A DNA stretch of 64,000 bases from Symbiodinium kawagutii (GCA_009767595.1 VSDK01002092.1:187401-251400); one strand, 5' to 3'. Counted from the first letter of the stretch, positions 21,501-36,683 are shown. Notes: generated by a model not told the origin, from the sequence alone. Program-made: numbers and translations.

Positions 21501-24500
21501 TGCGTGTCTATGCAAGCGCTGGAATTTGCACAACCAAGTATGGGTACTCGTATCTACAAGCAACCATGGGATAAGTGCTTGGCCAAGTCGTGCCTTGGGA
21601 ACAGCATCAGGGCCCTAGTGAAGCACCGAGCCGGTGAGGTGTCCTTCTTTGTCCATGCCCTGCTGGAGCATGCTAACAAGGCGGGGCCAGGGCCCGTGAT
21701 ACTTGTGGGGTCATCCGTCAAGTTGAATAAGTTGAGGGTCACTTGAGTGTCTTCACAGATTATAGTGAGTAATTAGTCGCGATTAGGTCACCTTAGATTA
21801 TTGCAATTATGGATATTCTCAGTTTTAGTGATGAGTAGTGAGGAATTAGCTATCCATCCTAGATTGTAGTGATGCTGAGTGATCAACATCAGCAACAACT
21901 AACGATGAGTATTATGCACATGTAATTGGTATAAAAGTCAGAAATAAACAGCCACTAAAATGATGATCAATGACTGTGAGTTGATAACGATTATATACGA
22001 TTATCAAGATGGCTATCGAAAGAAGTTGGGAAGTCAGACTTCCGACTTATGGAGAGTTTCTGCAGTAGTCCAGAAGAAGAAGTGTTACTGAGGGATTTTT
22101 TGGAAGTCACTCTTCCGACTTGCAGAAAGTCTCAGCAGGTAATCCGGAAGAAATGTAAAGACTTGAAGAAGGGACATATGTGTGCGTATGCGCGTGAAAC
22201 GTAGAAATGACGCAAAATGCTGTGATAGATGATGAGAAGATGGTTTGATACATAGGTCGATAGATAGATAGATGTTTGGATAGACGGCTAGATAGTGACA
22301 GTGACACAGTTTGACAAGTAGATAGGGAGATGGCAAACTGATAGATGCATAGATAGATAGTTTGATACACTGACACATAGATAGATAGCCAGCAGCTAAA
22401 TACACTGATATAGACTGACGGACAGGCAGACAGATAGATAGGCCGTTAGATTATTGGATACACACAGGTAGAAAAATAAACACATAGAGCTGCAGACAGA
22501 TAGACAGATGTCATCCATGCGTTGCAGCGATGCATCCCTCTCCTGCGGGCTTCCTATTGAAGGGAAACTTTGGACTCGTGTGGCACGACTGGTGATGGAA
22601 GGTTACTAGTGACAATTTTTAAGAATGACAAGCAATGCTCTCCTAATGCTCTTGTAATTTTTGTGTAGAAATAATGGTCAATGATACTAATGATCATGAT
22701 GAAGCCTTCGGCAAAAACAAGCAACTTAGTGACGATCCTCCTGAGCTCAACAATCTGTCTTTGAACTGGTGATTTTCACGAACTTGACAGGATACGTGGT
22801 AGGTGTTACTGACCACTAACCAACCAGCGCATCAGAGCCTTGTTTTGTGCAAGGCATTCCACAATTGAAAAAATGCATTCCGCAAAATAATCTGGTAAAA
22901 TATGGTTCCATCCAACTATGTAATTTGAAGTGACTCCCTGAAATTCAAGGCAATTTGCCACCAGTATTAGCTGTTTCCCTCGCAAAGACTAGCGGTATCA
23001 ACCAGACTGTTGGCCACTAGATATGCACCGAAGAATTCGCATGAGATATAAACAAACCCTATGCATTTCCCCCGAGATGAACCGCAACCAATAATGGTAA
23101 TTACCTGGCTCTCTGGTCTAGATTCGACCACTCCTCTAACTCACCACGATGGGGCCACAACGTGTGCATCATGACGTGCTTGAACATGCATCCTGGTGAT
23201 AGTCAATAAAGCTGTATGATAATTGTGAACCAACAGTGACAGTTCATTGAAAGGTTCATAATGCTTGATCTTGGTCAATGATGGTTGATGAATCGTTGGC
23301 AGTGGTAAATGCAAAACAATTGTCCTCATTGATAATGACTACAATTATTGAATATTATAGTTATTCTTAATATATTCCCAACCAGGTGATACAATGCTGC
23401 AATGGTTGGGCATATATTCATGACTATATTGATGGTGAATCGATAATAGTCATGATATCAATTAAATATGACTACATGACTAAATTGATTCATACTGGAT
23501 ATGTATACAGTATTCCTGTTTGGTTAACTATGGTGTATATCTATATCTATATATATATAGTTCTATCTACATACTGTAGTACTCCTGAATGAGATGTAGT
23601 ACTCCTGAATTCCTCCCTGTCCGGTTTTACTCCTTATCGATCATGACTACAAGGTGCCTCGTGATTTGCTCAATGCAGCCGATCCAGGAGCAGTTTGAGC
23701 TTTACATCTACTCCAACGCCACCCGGGAGGATGACAAAACTGAGCTCTTTAAGAAACTCGTGTCGCTGGGTCGAACGGTCAAACTGGGTGTTTCTCAAGC
23801 CAGGACTTGGGGACCCCTCAAAATGGATGGTTTATTACTATAACTGATTGATATTGGATGATTTAGGGGTACCCCTATTTTGAGAAATCTCCAACTGTTG
23901 CAACCTTGTCCATGGCCCCAAAGTTCGTGCTCTCCCTAGGAGAAAAAATTGGGGGATGCTTCGGCAGTGTCACCATTTGTGGATTATTATGGATTCAATT
24001 GGATTTCCATATATTTACATGTGTGTAAATAAATCTATGTAAGTGAAATCATGTACATGCAGGATATGTTGCATATATATATGTATATACATGTTTCTAT
24101 ATGTGTTCATGTATGTACAAATGCACATATACAAGACATTATGTATGTATATATTTATATATCAATCAGCGCAGACTCGTTTCAAAAAAGATACGCACCC
24201 ATGCTTATCATGAGTGGTATTTGAACAGTCTTCGTTGGAGCCTTTGTAGGGGTGCTGCTATGCAGCTGGTAAATACTTGGCAGTTTTGAATAGTATTTAC
24301 CAAGTACTATCTACTAGCCATGTATTTACCAAGTTTTAAACAGCTGTAATACTGGTTAAATATTATGTAGTAGATCAACCAGCCATTTAGTTTTGCTAGT
24401 ATTGACAAAGGGCTTGTTGATCTAGTACATAATATGTTTCCTCGGGTTTGAAACCACCAGCCAGCTAAAAGGTGGACGATAATAAACATGATGTCATGAG

Positions 24501-27500
24501 CTTCGTAGTGGAATGAATGCCAGCAATTGGAGATTCATATTAACACCTCATAGTTGATGGTAAATCACGTGCTATTTACGGTTAGACCAGGGGTGGTTTA
24601 TTCGAATGGACTTACCACTACTCTCCGGCAAACTCAAGTGGAAGTGGAAAATCCACCATATACAATGGTCTTACCAGTGGTTTTTAGCTTCCAGATTAGT
24701 TAGCCAGAGGGTAGTTACAACAGAACACATATGACTCTCCCTAGTTTGGTGGGGAGTCAGTTTCCCTTTGCACGCTGCTCCGTGTCCTAGCAGTCTGACT
24801 GATTGACAGTGCCACCTACGTGCGTTTTGATTCTCACACTCGACCGACCCAATGAGGACCAGCCAAGAGGGTATCCTGTGAGGGTATACCCAGTGGTCAG
24901 GTCCAAGATGTTGAAGCTCGCAAGTGTTTATTGCCCTGTATTGCTTTACTTTCGAGGGCACAGTCTGATGCGAAAATCAGCCACATGTTCTGTTTTGCTT
25001 GATGATGGATCACGATGATCAAAAGGGGATAGCAACCAACAACGACCAACCAGTCGCGCGGCAATGCGTACCTAATTAATGGTAAAGGAGTGTACCAACA
25101 TGTACCAACTATTTGGGGTTGGATGGGTGAGATGTGAATTATCTAATATTGGAATGCGCCTAGAGCTGTCAAGAGGATGGTGCCAATCTGATTAACCGTT
25201 CACCATTGATAAATGTATCAGTGCCAATGCCTAGCCATCATTGAGCATCGTTAACCATCACGATGTTTACATCCGCTATCCCTTTGTAACCCTAGTCACC
25301 ATCATCCTATGTCTCGCAACTGCCCTATAATTAATCCATCAACTATCCCCTTTCAACAATGATCACCACTATCAGTCAACCTAGTCAACATTAACAAACA
25401 ACATGTGTCATTTTCTATTGCCCTTATCCTCAACGAATAGTACCCACCACTGAGCCACCGAACATGGACCTGTCTCGCCAGTGCCTTCCCAGGCCACAGC
25501 AGCGCTGGAGGAAAGTGGTGGGCCTTCCAGCGCTTGAGGTGACGAGCTGCCCTGGGGTTGAGCTGTGGGTGGTTGGCTGGTTGGTTTGTTCAGCTTGGTT
25601 GGTTAAGGTTGTTTAATCGATTGGTTGATAATCATATGGTGGTTCTCAAGCCATAGGGTACCCCAAAATGGTTGGTTTATTATTAAACAATGATGATTGA
25701 TATGGGATGATTTGGGGGTACCCCTATTTTGAGAAACACCCATGTGTATGCTGCAATCGTCGGTTCTTACCAAGAATCATAGAAACATAACAACCATCAT
25801 GGCTGGTCAAGAAAGACCATTGCGTGAGCAACAGTCGGTTTGAACCTCAAGCAGCTTGGGGCGTTCCCCGGTACCGCCCAGGGGCAAGGCATTTGACACC
25901 GACACGTGCTGTGCTTCAGGCGTGCGAATTGATCCGAGCAGATCAGATAGATATCCTGGTGGAGCTGGCAGGAGCCAACAGTGAGCACTGGTACCGTGTG
26001 GAACATGTTACTCGCTTCTGGTTGGGAGGGTATCCCGGTTCTTTCCTGAAAGATGAAGCAATTTGGAGCTACTAGGAGTGGCCCAAGCAAATGGTAGGTT
26101 AGTAATTGATATTCAAACTTTACAGTACAATTATCTACATGTATTTGGCTGGATGTGGTGTAGGAAGAGTGGACTTCGTGACCGTTTGGAGAGATGAACA
26201 TGCAGAATTGCTTTTATTGCGTGTTTGTTTCGGCATTCTTTGGAAAATCGTTTGTTGGTGATGCTGGCTGTTTTTTGATGCAGGGGACTGCAGGATTTCT
26301 GTTCCAAAGCATTGGACGCAGCCTACTTCCGCATTCATGATTAAATTGCTTGGGCATGGCTGGGCAGTGAGTCAACAGATTGTGATTTTAATGATGATTT
26401 CAACATACGCTCGTGATACATGATACTAGTATAATCTACATGTGAATTCTTAAGGTGATGATACACACATGGATCCGAACAGGTGCGATATTCCCAACAA
26501 ATTAATTGTGTTTTGGGGGGTTGGTGAAGCCTTCAATTGCGCCAGGACATACGGCCAACAACCGATTGGACGTGATCGCCTTGCAACTGGGCTGATGTTG
26601 AAGGCAATGGGCTGTTACTGCTGATCTTGCGCTGGTGTATGGTGCCCATACTGTGCAAAGGGATTGGGAATACTCATTTCATATGTGCTATTTTGCGGAG
26701 TTTCCGCTGAGTAAATTGGCTACATTTGGTTACATAGTGATACATTGAAGATGTTTTTTTTGCACAAGATAAATGGACTTTCCGACCCTGGAAATGACAA
26801 TGTTTGTAGACAACCAGCCCCGTCATCGCAGCTCAAGTCGCAGAACTGTTGGATCAAACCCATTATGCTTGGATAAGCAGAGACCTTTTCCAGCTGTGTC
26901 CAGCCTGGAATTGTAGTACCATACCCCATCATTGGTTGCTTGTAACTGGACATAGCTTCAAAGTATGAGGGGATTTGTTGTATCTCTACATGATTGTCCC
27001 CTCAATTGACTTGCTGTTTGCTTACTTTAGTTGTATTTGTTTTTGTTTCAGGTATAGTTGTTTTGCTCGCCAGTAAACACTACCATGTGCCATTTGTACT
27101 ATGTACTACTTCCCCCGAAATCCGCAACGGGATCCAAAAAAACTATACTCTATGTTGTTTCACTCACCAATACCTCCATAGTCCCCACCAGGCTACACCA
27201 ACTTTCGGAAAAGAAGTAGCAGAGAAACTTGTGGAAAACTGCGGAAAATGTGGGGATTCCTATGTCTAACCGGAAAATTATGTCCCGCTGATTTCAATTG
27301 ATATTCCAATCATTAGTGAACAAGATGGTGGAAAAGCTACCAGTTGCTCGGTGTTTGCCATGGCTTCAGCCACACCCCCTTGGCAAGTCTTGATAACGGC
27401 CATCAGTGCAGGCCTGTTTGTGTGGCTGTGGATGAAACCTCCGCCATCACAATGACAAAGGATTTGTCTCGTGGGATATCGATACATCGATTTTGGAGAT

Positions 27501-30500
27501 TGGATGGAGGCTTTTGCGCCTGGTCATTTGCAATGTGCTTCGCGCAAAGGAGTGCGCAGCAAAGCTATACACGATGAATACTTATATATTATGACTTATG
27601 GTGATTTCTCAAAATAGGGGTACCCCCAAATCATCCAGTTTATTCAGCATTTGCAATCATAAACCATCTATGATTTGGGTTCCCTATTTTGAGAAGCCCC
27701 ATATTGGTGACTTCACTTCCAGCTTTGAGGGAACGGGGATGTATTGCCCTCGATCATCAGAGCACCACATCATGAGCAGACCAAACCTACCCTAACCCCA
27801 GCAAATAGATACATATATATATATATACATGTACATGAACAAGTACATTGTCTGTTTGTAAATACAGCACGCATCTGTGATTTTCCCTCATGAATGAATA
27901 TGAACCAGCACAAATGTATTTCCATTCTCATCTACAAACCCAGGCAGTAGCTATAAGAATGTAAATCATCTCTCTACCCAAACAGGTAGATATAAAGAAT
28001 TAAGCACCTGAGTCATCATGATGTACTCCCTCAAACCTATCTCTATGTCCAAGACAATCAAGACAACGATTTTCACCCCAGTCGCGAGGAAACCGGCGCC
28101 CGTCCAGTCCGGGCCCCAGCGCTGGTGATCAAGTGATCATGAATGTCTTGCTGGTTGGCGTTTTTTTTTCACATGTTTGATCTTCTGTAGTGTTAACAAT
28201 TGATTGGTTGGTTGACCAGTATTGATCATAGGGGTTGAAGCCACCCACCAGATGAATGTTGTGTTTTTTGTTCGAAGATAGTGGTACTTGTTCATGCTAA
28301 GTGCTGTGTTATTGATGATAGTGATGATGCAATGTTTATCTAATTATCTATGCTTGTTATGGGTATGATGTTGACTGGATTATTCACTATTCACAACCCA
28401 CAGAAAGATAGCGGATGGTAAAGATTGCCTCTTAGTTCCTGATTGTGCGACGGCAATGGCAATCACTACGTACATAGACATTGCAATGGCAATATGTACT
28501 TTTGATACAATCGCTATCATAGTAGCTCTGGTATGATTATCCTGGGAATTCTCTAAATCTGATTGAATTCTGCTGCAATTGCAACCGGTATTTCACCAGA
28601 ATAGTTCTGGAGTCAATCATTTGCAGTGGTTTGCCAATGCAGAATGGCTTGAAACTATAATGATTTGCACCTGATTGATGTTTTTTTCCAATTGCAACAA
28701 AACAGGACCATTGTGGTTGCAGTTTGCTTGGGCTATTACTTCTTTGAGTGTGATTGCAATATGCTCTTCGGGCATATTTATATATGTATTGCCATGAGCG
28801 GCCTCAGCTTTGAATTCTAATGTGGCAATGAAACAAAGACCATCGGGAATACACAAATAAGCGATGGGTATTTTTGCAAAGGCAGCTGTTACTACAAATA
28901 TGTGATGCATGGCATTGCAATAGCAGGCATTGATTGCAGATATGTTTGCAACCCGCAACTGGTGATGTGCTTTGTGCTTTTGTCCACCAGCCATACATTT
29001 CAGTTCTAGAAGTTTGCTTGAAAGCATTTTCAACAATGTGTTTGTTTGTAGCGAGCCAAGCATTTTGATTGCTCTGGTATTGCCAACTCATTCCTGACCA
29101 AGGGTTGAACAAATATGAGTTGCCGGTTGCCGGTAGTATGATATTGGACGTGCGCATGGGTATGCTTGCTCCGCAGACAGATGTTCCGCATCTACAAAAA
29201 AATGGTTAATAGTTTTGGCTTTTTTCATCCGTTTATGAACCTCAGTATCAGATGGAGACAGAATTTCACACGTTTTTGGGTGTCACATAATATGGGGATG
29301 GGCCCCTACTTACAAAGCTCTTGAAAGTTCATTTGATACATCTTTCCCAGGGAATTCTTGGAGAGGTGGGACCTTACAGTAGTTCACCGTGAAATGCACA
29401 ATGGGCTGATATAGCTGGTTTGCTTAACGAATGACTTCCCTTTGTAATTTACATTCCCATCCTACCTTGTACATATGCAAGAGTGTTTGTAAATTAAATC
29501 ATCCTGAATCACAATCCAATAGTTGTTTCTTGGGTACATGTTTGCTTGATTGATCATCCACATGTTTATAATTACAATTCCAGATGAAAAAGTCTCAATC
29601 TCATTGTTGTTGGCAGTTTTCTCCACCTTTTCATGGTACCGACCATATTAAGTCACTATGGTTTGGCTGCCTTTGCTTACAGCCCCACAGGATCACCTAC
29701 ATTGGCTACAATAACACGACAGGGCCCGGCGCCCCAGTGGGTGAGGGTATCAATGCCTGGGATCTGGTGATCAATTTCAGTGGTGACCATGAGGAACACT
29801 AGGCCACTGCCGGGGTGTTGAAGGGCTGTGTGCTCTCACATTCCCATATCCAATGATTGTGGATTCAGCCAAGCAATTCTGGTGCAGCAACTTTGTGCAG
29901 CTGCTCCGAAGAAACGAATGACCTTCCTAATGTGGACCTTCCAGAAGCTATTCTGGCCATTCTGCTAAGTTGCAGACGCGTTTCTTTTCATTCGGGGTCA
30001 AAAACCAACCGAGCCCTGTTGCATAATTCCCAGAAAGGCTCCAGAGCTGGTGAATGACTAGTGGCTGGTTGCTGTTGATTCGGTGACTACTCGTTGGTTG
30101 TTGTTTTTGCCATCGAGACTGGTTGCAATGACTGGTTGCTGGTTGTTTCTGTTTGTTTTTTTTCTGGATGATTGCCATTGAGCACAGTTTCTTCGATCGT
30201 TGTTTTGGCCGAAAGCTGCCAATGTATTTGAGATATGCGGATTGCAATGGTACTACGACTGGGTTTGGACTCCAAATCAAGCAATCTTGGCCAAGTTCCT
30301 GTTTGATTCTATCGCAGCCAGTGGGATCAGTGATCATTTCCTTTGGTTGTTTTAAGCTTGGTTTCAGGTGGTCACATCGGCAGTATGGGTGGACATGGGG
30401 TGATAGTATTCACTGGATTGAAATGCATATCAGCAATGATACAGATACAACAATATTAACGTGTATAGTTCGCGAGATAAAAGCAGAATACAACGATAGA

Positions 30501-33500
30501 ATCATAAACTAATTGATAAAACAGGGATCAGTTCAATGGAACATTGGCTAGATTTGGATCAGGGCGCTGAGTCTCTTATGGTAATTACACAATTCCCTTG
30601 CCAAAGGTTCAGTTTGACACGTGTTGTTATGGTAACTAGCAATTGTTGATGATTGACTCATAAAACAACGTGTTGTTTTGGTAACTATCAATGTTCTTGA
30701 TGTTATACAGCTCCCTTGCCAAAAGGTTCAATCATTCCCCCTGTCATTGCTGGCAATTGTTGATGATTGACCTCCAGCTTCGCCAGCTACAGCCATGTAG
30801 CCATTTCGAACGGTTGAGAACGAATCAGTCCCATGTAACCAACTATTACTGGATGGCTTATACCCACTAACTTAGGTTTTATAAGCAAGGGATCTATAAG
30901 CCACCAAGTATTACCATAGCAATCAGTCACAGTCATTTACCAAGCACTGTCCAACCGTATTTACCAAGCACGGTCCAACCCTTCACCAACCATCAACCAA
31001 CACCAACCAACCATTCCTGGACCACCAGCCACGTGGTTCCCAGGTTGGGTGCCATCGACTATCGCCTGGTGGACGAACAAGTCGATCCGTTGGGCTGCCC
31101 AGCGACATCGTTGCAATTCTTGTAGTGTTTGATCCATAGCTGTTGACATGGATGATGCTTTATATATGTACAGTACTTCTTAGATGATGAATCCAGCATG
31201 TTTTGTCTATGTACTTCTAAGAAGTGAAAAGGGTTTGGCATTGAAGGGGGCTCAACGATGAATGAGACTACGCGTTTGTGTGCTTGCGCTCCCAACATGT
31301 GTCCAACGTCTCTTGACGATGTTGAATTTGTCCTTCCCTGAGACAGATGATGCGTATCTACACAACTCAATTCTGAAACATCATCATTGGGCCTGCTGAA
31401 AGAATGATATCAAGATCTATCAATCAAGCAAGGCGTACATTGGGCAATTTGAGGCCTTGCATGGCTTTGATCTAGTTGAACATGATTGCTACACGTTGGA
31501 CACCTTCAGCACTGAAATACATTTGCAGGAATATGTTTTCCCTTGAGGACCACAAGCCGCAACATATCGGGATGATGCGGGTGGCGGATCGAATTTCAAT
31601 CCTGTTTTAAACAAATGGACTACCAAAGCTTACAAAGGTGGTCCATGGACCGTCACAACAAGGAAGGTGCCTCGTAGGAGTCTAGGGGGAAAGGGGCACA
31701 CACCACCCAAGAGGAACAACTTTTGTCCTGGTGAAGTATCGGCACTGTGATCAAGAAACGCACTGCCCCGAAACCATGGTAAATCCCCACGGAACGAAGA
31801 AACCATTGTTCAACCTATATAATAGCCATTGTTAGGATTGGATTTACTTATCGACCTGCAATAGCCATTGTTCAACATCATTCTTCGCCATTGTCAACCA
31901 CTATTCACCGTGGATAAACCACCATGACAAACCATGGTTCACTATGGGTTTGTTGAACTACTAATTATTCAGTATGGGTTTGTTTCACCATGTTTTTCAC
32001 TATGTGGTTCACATGTTTCAACTACTGATGGCTGTTGAACCACCGTTGTGCACTATGGCTTCACCGCTGCACGTCGCGCTGACGGACCTTCGGCATGGTC
32101 AGCGCAACGAAGGTTGGACACCATGCAGCCCTTTAGCGAAGAACTCGTGCGAGTTCCGGGGCCCGGCGTCCTGGGAATTCCGTGACAGGATGACAGGTGG
32201 AAGTGGAGAGTAGAACAAATTCTGGTGGAATGGTGTTCAATTCACCTTTGATCAAAGATGTTTCAAGGTGAAATGACGATTCATGGTGAAATGATGATGA
32301 CGGATGATGAAATGATGAAATGATGCGGAAGGATCAAATGGTGATTGATGTTGATGGTGATTGACCGCTGATTCGGATGATGATTGATATGTGTTGGTTC
32401 ATAGTGGTCATGGTCAAGGATGATTCATGATGGATAGAGTGAATATCGGTTAATGATGGGTAGTGATGGTTAATAATCAATGAGGATTGTAACTGGTTGT
32501 TGAACGTTAATGATTGTGCAGAAAGTTTAAACGTGCTGATGATGGCTATGATGGTAGCTGATGGATAGTGATGGTCAATAGCGGTCATAATATCTAATGA
32601 TGGTAAAATGGTGGCTTGTAGTCGTTGACCATTGCTGATCATGATTTGCACTGCAGCATAGTAGCCAACCATGCCCAAGTATTCTTGATCCGGCTGGTGA
32701 ACAAAAAGCAAAAAAAGGTGCCCGCTCAGAACGGCTTGTCATGGTTTGTCCTACAAAGAATCGGTTGAGGTTGTAGCTCAATTGTGGATATATCATGAAT
32801 CAAGTGCCTAACATTTCATGGAGTGGACAGCTGTCCAGGAGATTATATTAGCTAGTACATAAAGATATATGTAAGTAATTAGATGATAGTTCTTGATGAT
32901 TCATGGTGGTTGATAGAGGTAGGTAAGAGTATTCGCCGAATAACTAGCAACACTAAATAAGTGGTTGAAGGGACAACTAGTAGAGGACTTGCCTGAGCAT
33001 GAGATTTTACTATGCGTTTATTACTGTACTGGCAAATACCTACAGTACGGACCAATGCAGAAGGACCAGACAAGCAGAAGGGTTCTGACACTGCTTGGTT
33101 GAACTTCCTTGCCTGCCTGGTGCAGGAGGTCAGACAAATAGAACACATATTGTTTTTGCGGCATCATAGATTTGCGGTGCAGGTTGGGGACCCAAAAGAA
33201 GGTTTTAAGAGCATGGTTCCACTTCCTTTTTTGCGTAGCAGCGATCTTATAAGAAAAGTTCGACTTGATGCCCATGGTATCATTACGACCAATTCCCACC
33301 CTTTGCCAGGAAACTTACAAGTGCACAATCGCTTGTCATACTGGACCCTCAGATTCCTGCGCAGGCCCGTTGTTTTTTGCTTCTCAACCGAAAAACTGTA
33401 AACCCTAAACCTCAAACCCTAAAACCCTAAACCCTAAAACCCTAAAAACCTAAACCCTAAAACCTAACACCATAAAGTGTAAACCACAAAGTCCCAAAGC

Positions 33501-36500
33501 ACAAATCGCTGCGTATAGCGAACGTTTTCGTAATTTCTCCAAGTTGCTGAGTGTTATACTGTGTTACAAAGTTCAAGTTTCCGGGCAAAGGGTGGGAATT
33601 GCGCGTATCATTACAAGTGCTTGTGGCTCTGACTTCGACTGATTAATTTGATGTGTGATGGCAAGACTGACCACCAACCAGATGAATTGGGAGTCCAACC
33701 ACCAGTAACCCCATGAAATCAGGGTCCCCAGCGGCTGACATGTCAGGGTGCCGCAACTCGCAGGTGTTTCTTGTGCTATACACCGCCCTCTCGAGTGCCG
33801 GATGTCGAGTGCGGATCTCAAGTGGCAAGGCGGATCAAACCTATCAGCTGAGACTCTGCCAGGCCCTGCTTTGGCGAAAGTTTGGCATGTAAAGATTCAC
33901 TGGTTGGTTAAGAATGGTTGATAGTGGTTAATAATGCTTAACAATAGGGATAATAGCCGACAATTTATGTTGATTCAACAACTACTGATTGCTGGTTTGC
34001 TTAACATGTTTTTGTTTTCCCTAGTGATTATGAGCAAATGGTTGGTCAACAAACATATGTCTCATAGGGGTTGAAACCACCAACCAGTTGACATCAGACT
34101 TTGGTGCCTTTGGCAAGTACAAAGTGTTACCAACCCAGGTGTTTTATGTCCAAGCAGTTGAACGCTGGAAATGATTGGAAATGGCCAACGGTATCATCCT
34201 GAACAACCGACCATGGTCCCTCGAGGCCAACGGGTTTCATATTTTGGATGTACATTTTGCCTGTTTTCAATTTTCAGATCTTTGCCACTTGCGCATGTTC
34301 CGATCTGATATCTTTGATTCTCGGGGTTGATTCAGTTCAAGCTTAGGTCATTGAAACATATTTAGTCAACTAATGCCGGGTAGTTAGTAATCAATACTAA
34401 AATCACTAATTGATCAACATTTGGTCATCCATGGTTTGAAGTTGATCCATCATCAACCGTCTATGATCAACCATCCTTTTCCATTATTATGCGTTACTAA
34501 ACATCATTGACCATCATTCTCAAATATTATAAACCATCATGATCAAACACAAAACCAACTACAATAGCTTTATATTAGGATAACAATATAAACATGCATC
34601 TATAGAAACCTTGATGCAACAGTAAAAAATAGTCATTTCCAACCAACCATTAACCATCCACCATCCTTGTGTGTCATCCGCCATCAACAAACGACCACCA
34701 CCCGTGTCCTCAGGGACCTTCCGGCTCTGCGCCATGGATATATCACCTTCGGTAGCTGGGAAGCTCAGGTTGAGGTCGAGGTGGTTGCTCAGGGTGTCAC
34801 TTGAAGGATCTGCCATGTTGTTCATGCTATCGGTACAAGGTGGGCCCCCAACCACTTTGGTTCGAAGGTTTATTTGCCTAACTTCCCTATGGTTAAGCAC
34901 TGATTGTAACTGTTGGGGGCCCACCTGACTTTTGGAGACTTCGCTGTGCCCAGTCATGGCAACCTGCCTTTTCTGTGTATCGGATACCGGGTTTGGGGCG
35001 CTGTTGGCTGATCTTGGCTGCTATCCACGTGGTGATGAGGCACGCCATCCTTAGGGATGATCATCGACACTTTGGATTCATATTTACGAAACAATTCTCA
35101 AAGATGAATGGCTAGGATTGATGCATGGCAACAGCTACTGCAGGATGATAAACACCAGTAGATGTTTGTAGATGTTTTGCCTTTTCCGACCACAGGCAAA
35201 GAAAACTTGGGAGGAAGCCGTGCTAGCCATTATGATGAATTAATCACATATCATTATTCGCTATATCATTGATCATCAATCAACCATACCATTCCTTAAG
35301 CATTATTCAACCACTCATCAACCTTTGTTAGCCATTACTTATCATCAACGGATATGAACCAAGTCTGCTTGACACCAACACAGTCCCCATGCATTCGCCC
35401 ATCAACCGAACCCTCACCGCTTGGCCGAGGCTTCAGCTGTTTGGCCAAGGTGGGTGATCCAGTTGTGGCCTTGTGGGCCAGATGTTTGCACGAGGCGGGG
35501 TGGTGCACCGCGGATCCCTACAGTGCCAGTTGCATGGCGCCGCTGGCGGAACATCCCTGGGCGCTTTCGCAGGTTTGAAGCGCTGGTTTTATGCATTGTT
35601 TGGGCACATTGTTTTGCGAAATCTTAGGGCGAAATGAAGTCGATGAAGTCAATGGGCGCGCGAGGAGCCAAGGTTTTTAGGTTTCGGTGTCCTGCTGATC
35701 AGGTTCCAAACAGCAGACTGCTGGTGAAGAACAAGGGCTTCTACTCAGCAGATGTGCAGGCCAGGTGGAACCATGGAGCTGGGTTGTCAAAGGATCAAGA
35801 ACGGACAATCTACTAGGGAGATCGAGCTTTCATGAAAGCCATGGACTGGAGGCATATTGTTTCCCGTGTGCTCACTGTTTCTTTGCGGAAAACAGCATGG
35901 TCTTGTCCTCAAATAAAGTGCTCAGAAGGACTTGTCTGTGCATGAAAAAGAACGAAAACGGCTATTCATGAAATGAACAACCAAGGGAGGTGTCTAACCC
36001 CTCAAGAAGAGAGAAATTATATATATATATATATATATATAGATATTTATATATATATATATATTTATACACATACATATAAACAAGTATCCACAAAAGA
36101 CAATTAGAAAAGGATCGCCATAGCAGATCAAAACCAGGCATGGGTTGGTTGCATCATGCCGTCACAACAGATTCATGGTGATTTGGCAGGGAACCCGGGA
36201 GAGTTGAGTTATGGCCTGCCATGGCCTACCTGAGATGCGAATATTTTTGAGAGCTAATATTACCGGCATTGTGACCATGGCAGTCTGACTGTGTATATAT
36301 GGTGGTTTCTCAAAATAGGGGTACCCCCAAATCATCCGATATCAACCGTTTGAAACTGGAAAACCAACCAATATATTTGGGATCCCTATTTTCACCACAT
36401 GTGTTTGTTCAATGTCCCTACAGGTGGAATGACCAACGCCACCATTTTAAGTTTTCAGCCCCACGATCTTGTGGTGCAAACCAGACTTGCACTTCTATTC

Positions 36501-36563
36501 AAGCGGTCATATGAGGTTCAGCATGCTCAACTCACACTCAAGCAGAGAGCACGTTGCAAAATC

Positions 36564-36638
<75 letters not shown>

Positions 36639-36639
36639 G

Positions 36640-36683
<44 letters not shown>

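Noticed and set aside
27344-27577. Exon with HTPLASLD as the GHT segment of the glycosyltransferase
   Set aside because: Joining it in the required frame needs a boundary that is not after AG. The exon at 27192 fits phase, spacing and a GA-AG intron.
28617-29157. Minus-strand 148- and 117-codon open frames
   Set aside because: Composed of AT-rich GCAATGG-type sequence within an intron whose borders are fixed by strongly conserved exons on the other strand; no motif.
34559-34957. Minus-strand open frame containing MADPSSDT, resembling the ADPPDT segment of SPINDLY
   Set aside because: Wrong strand and not flanked by other family blocks; the real counterpart is on the plus strand at 31044-32160.
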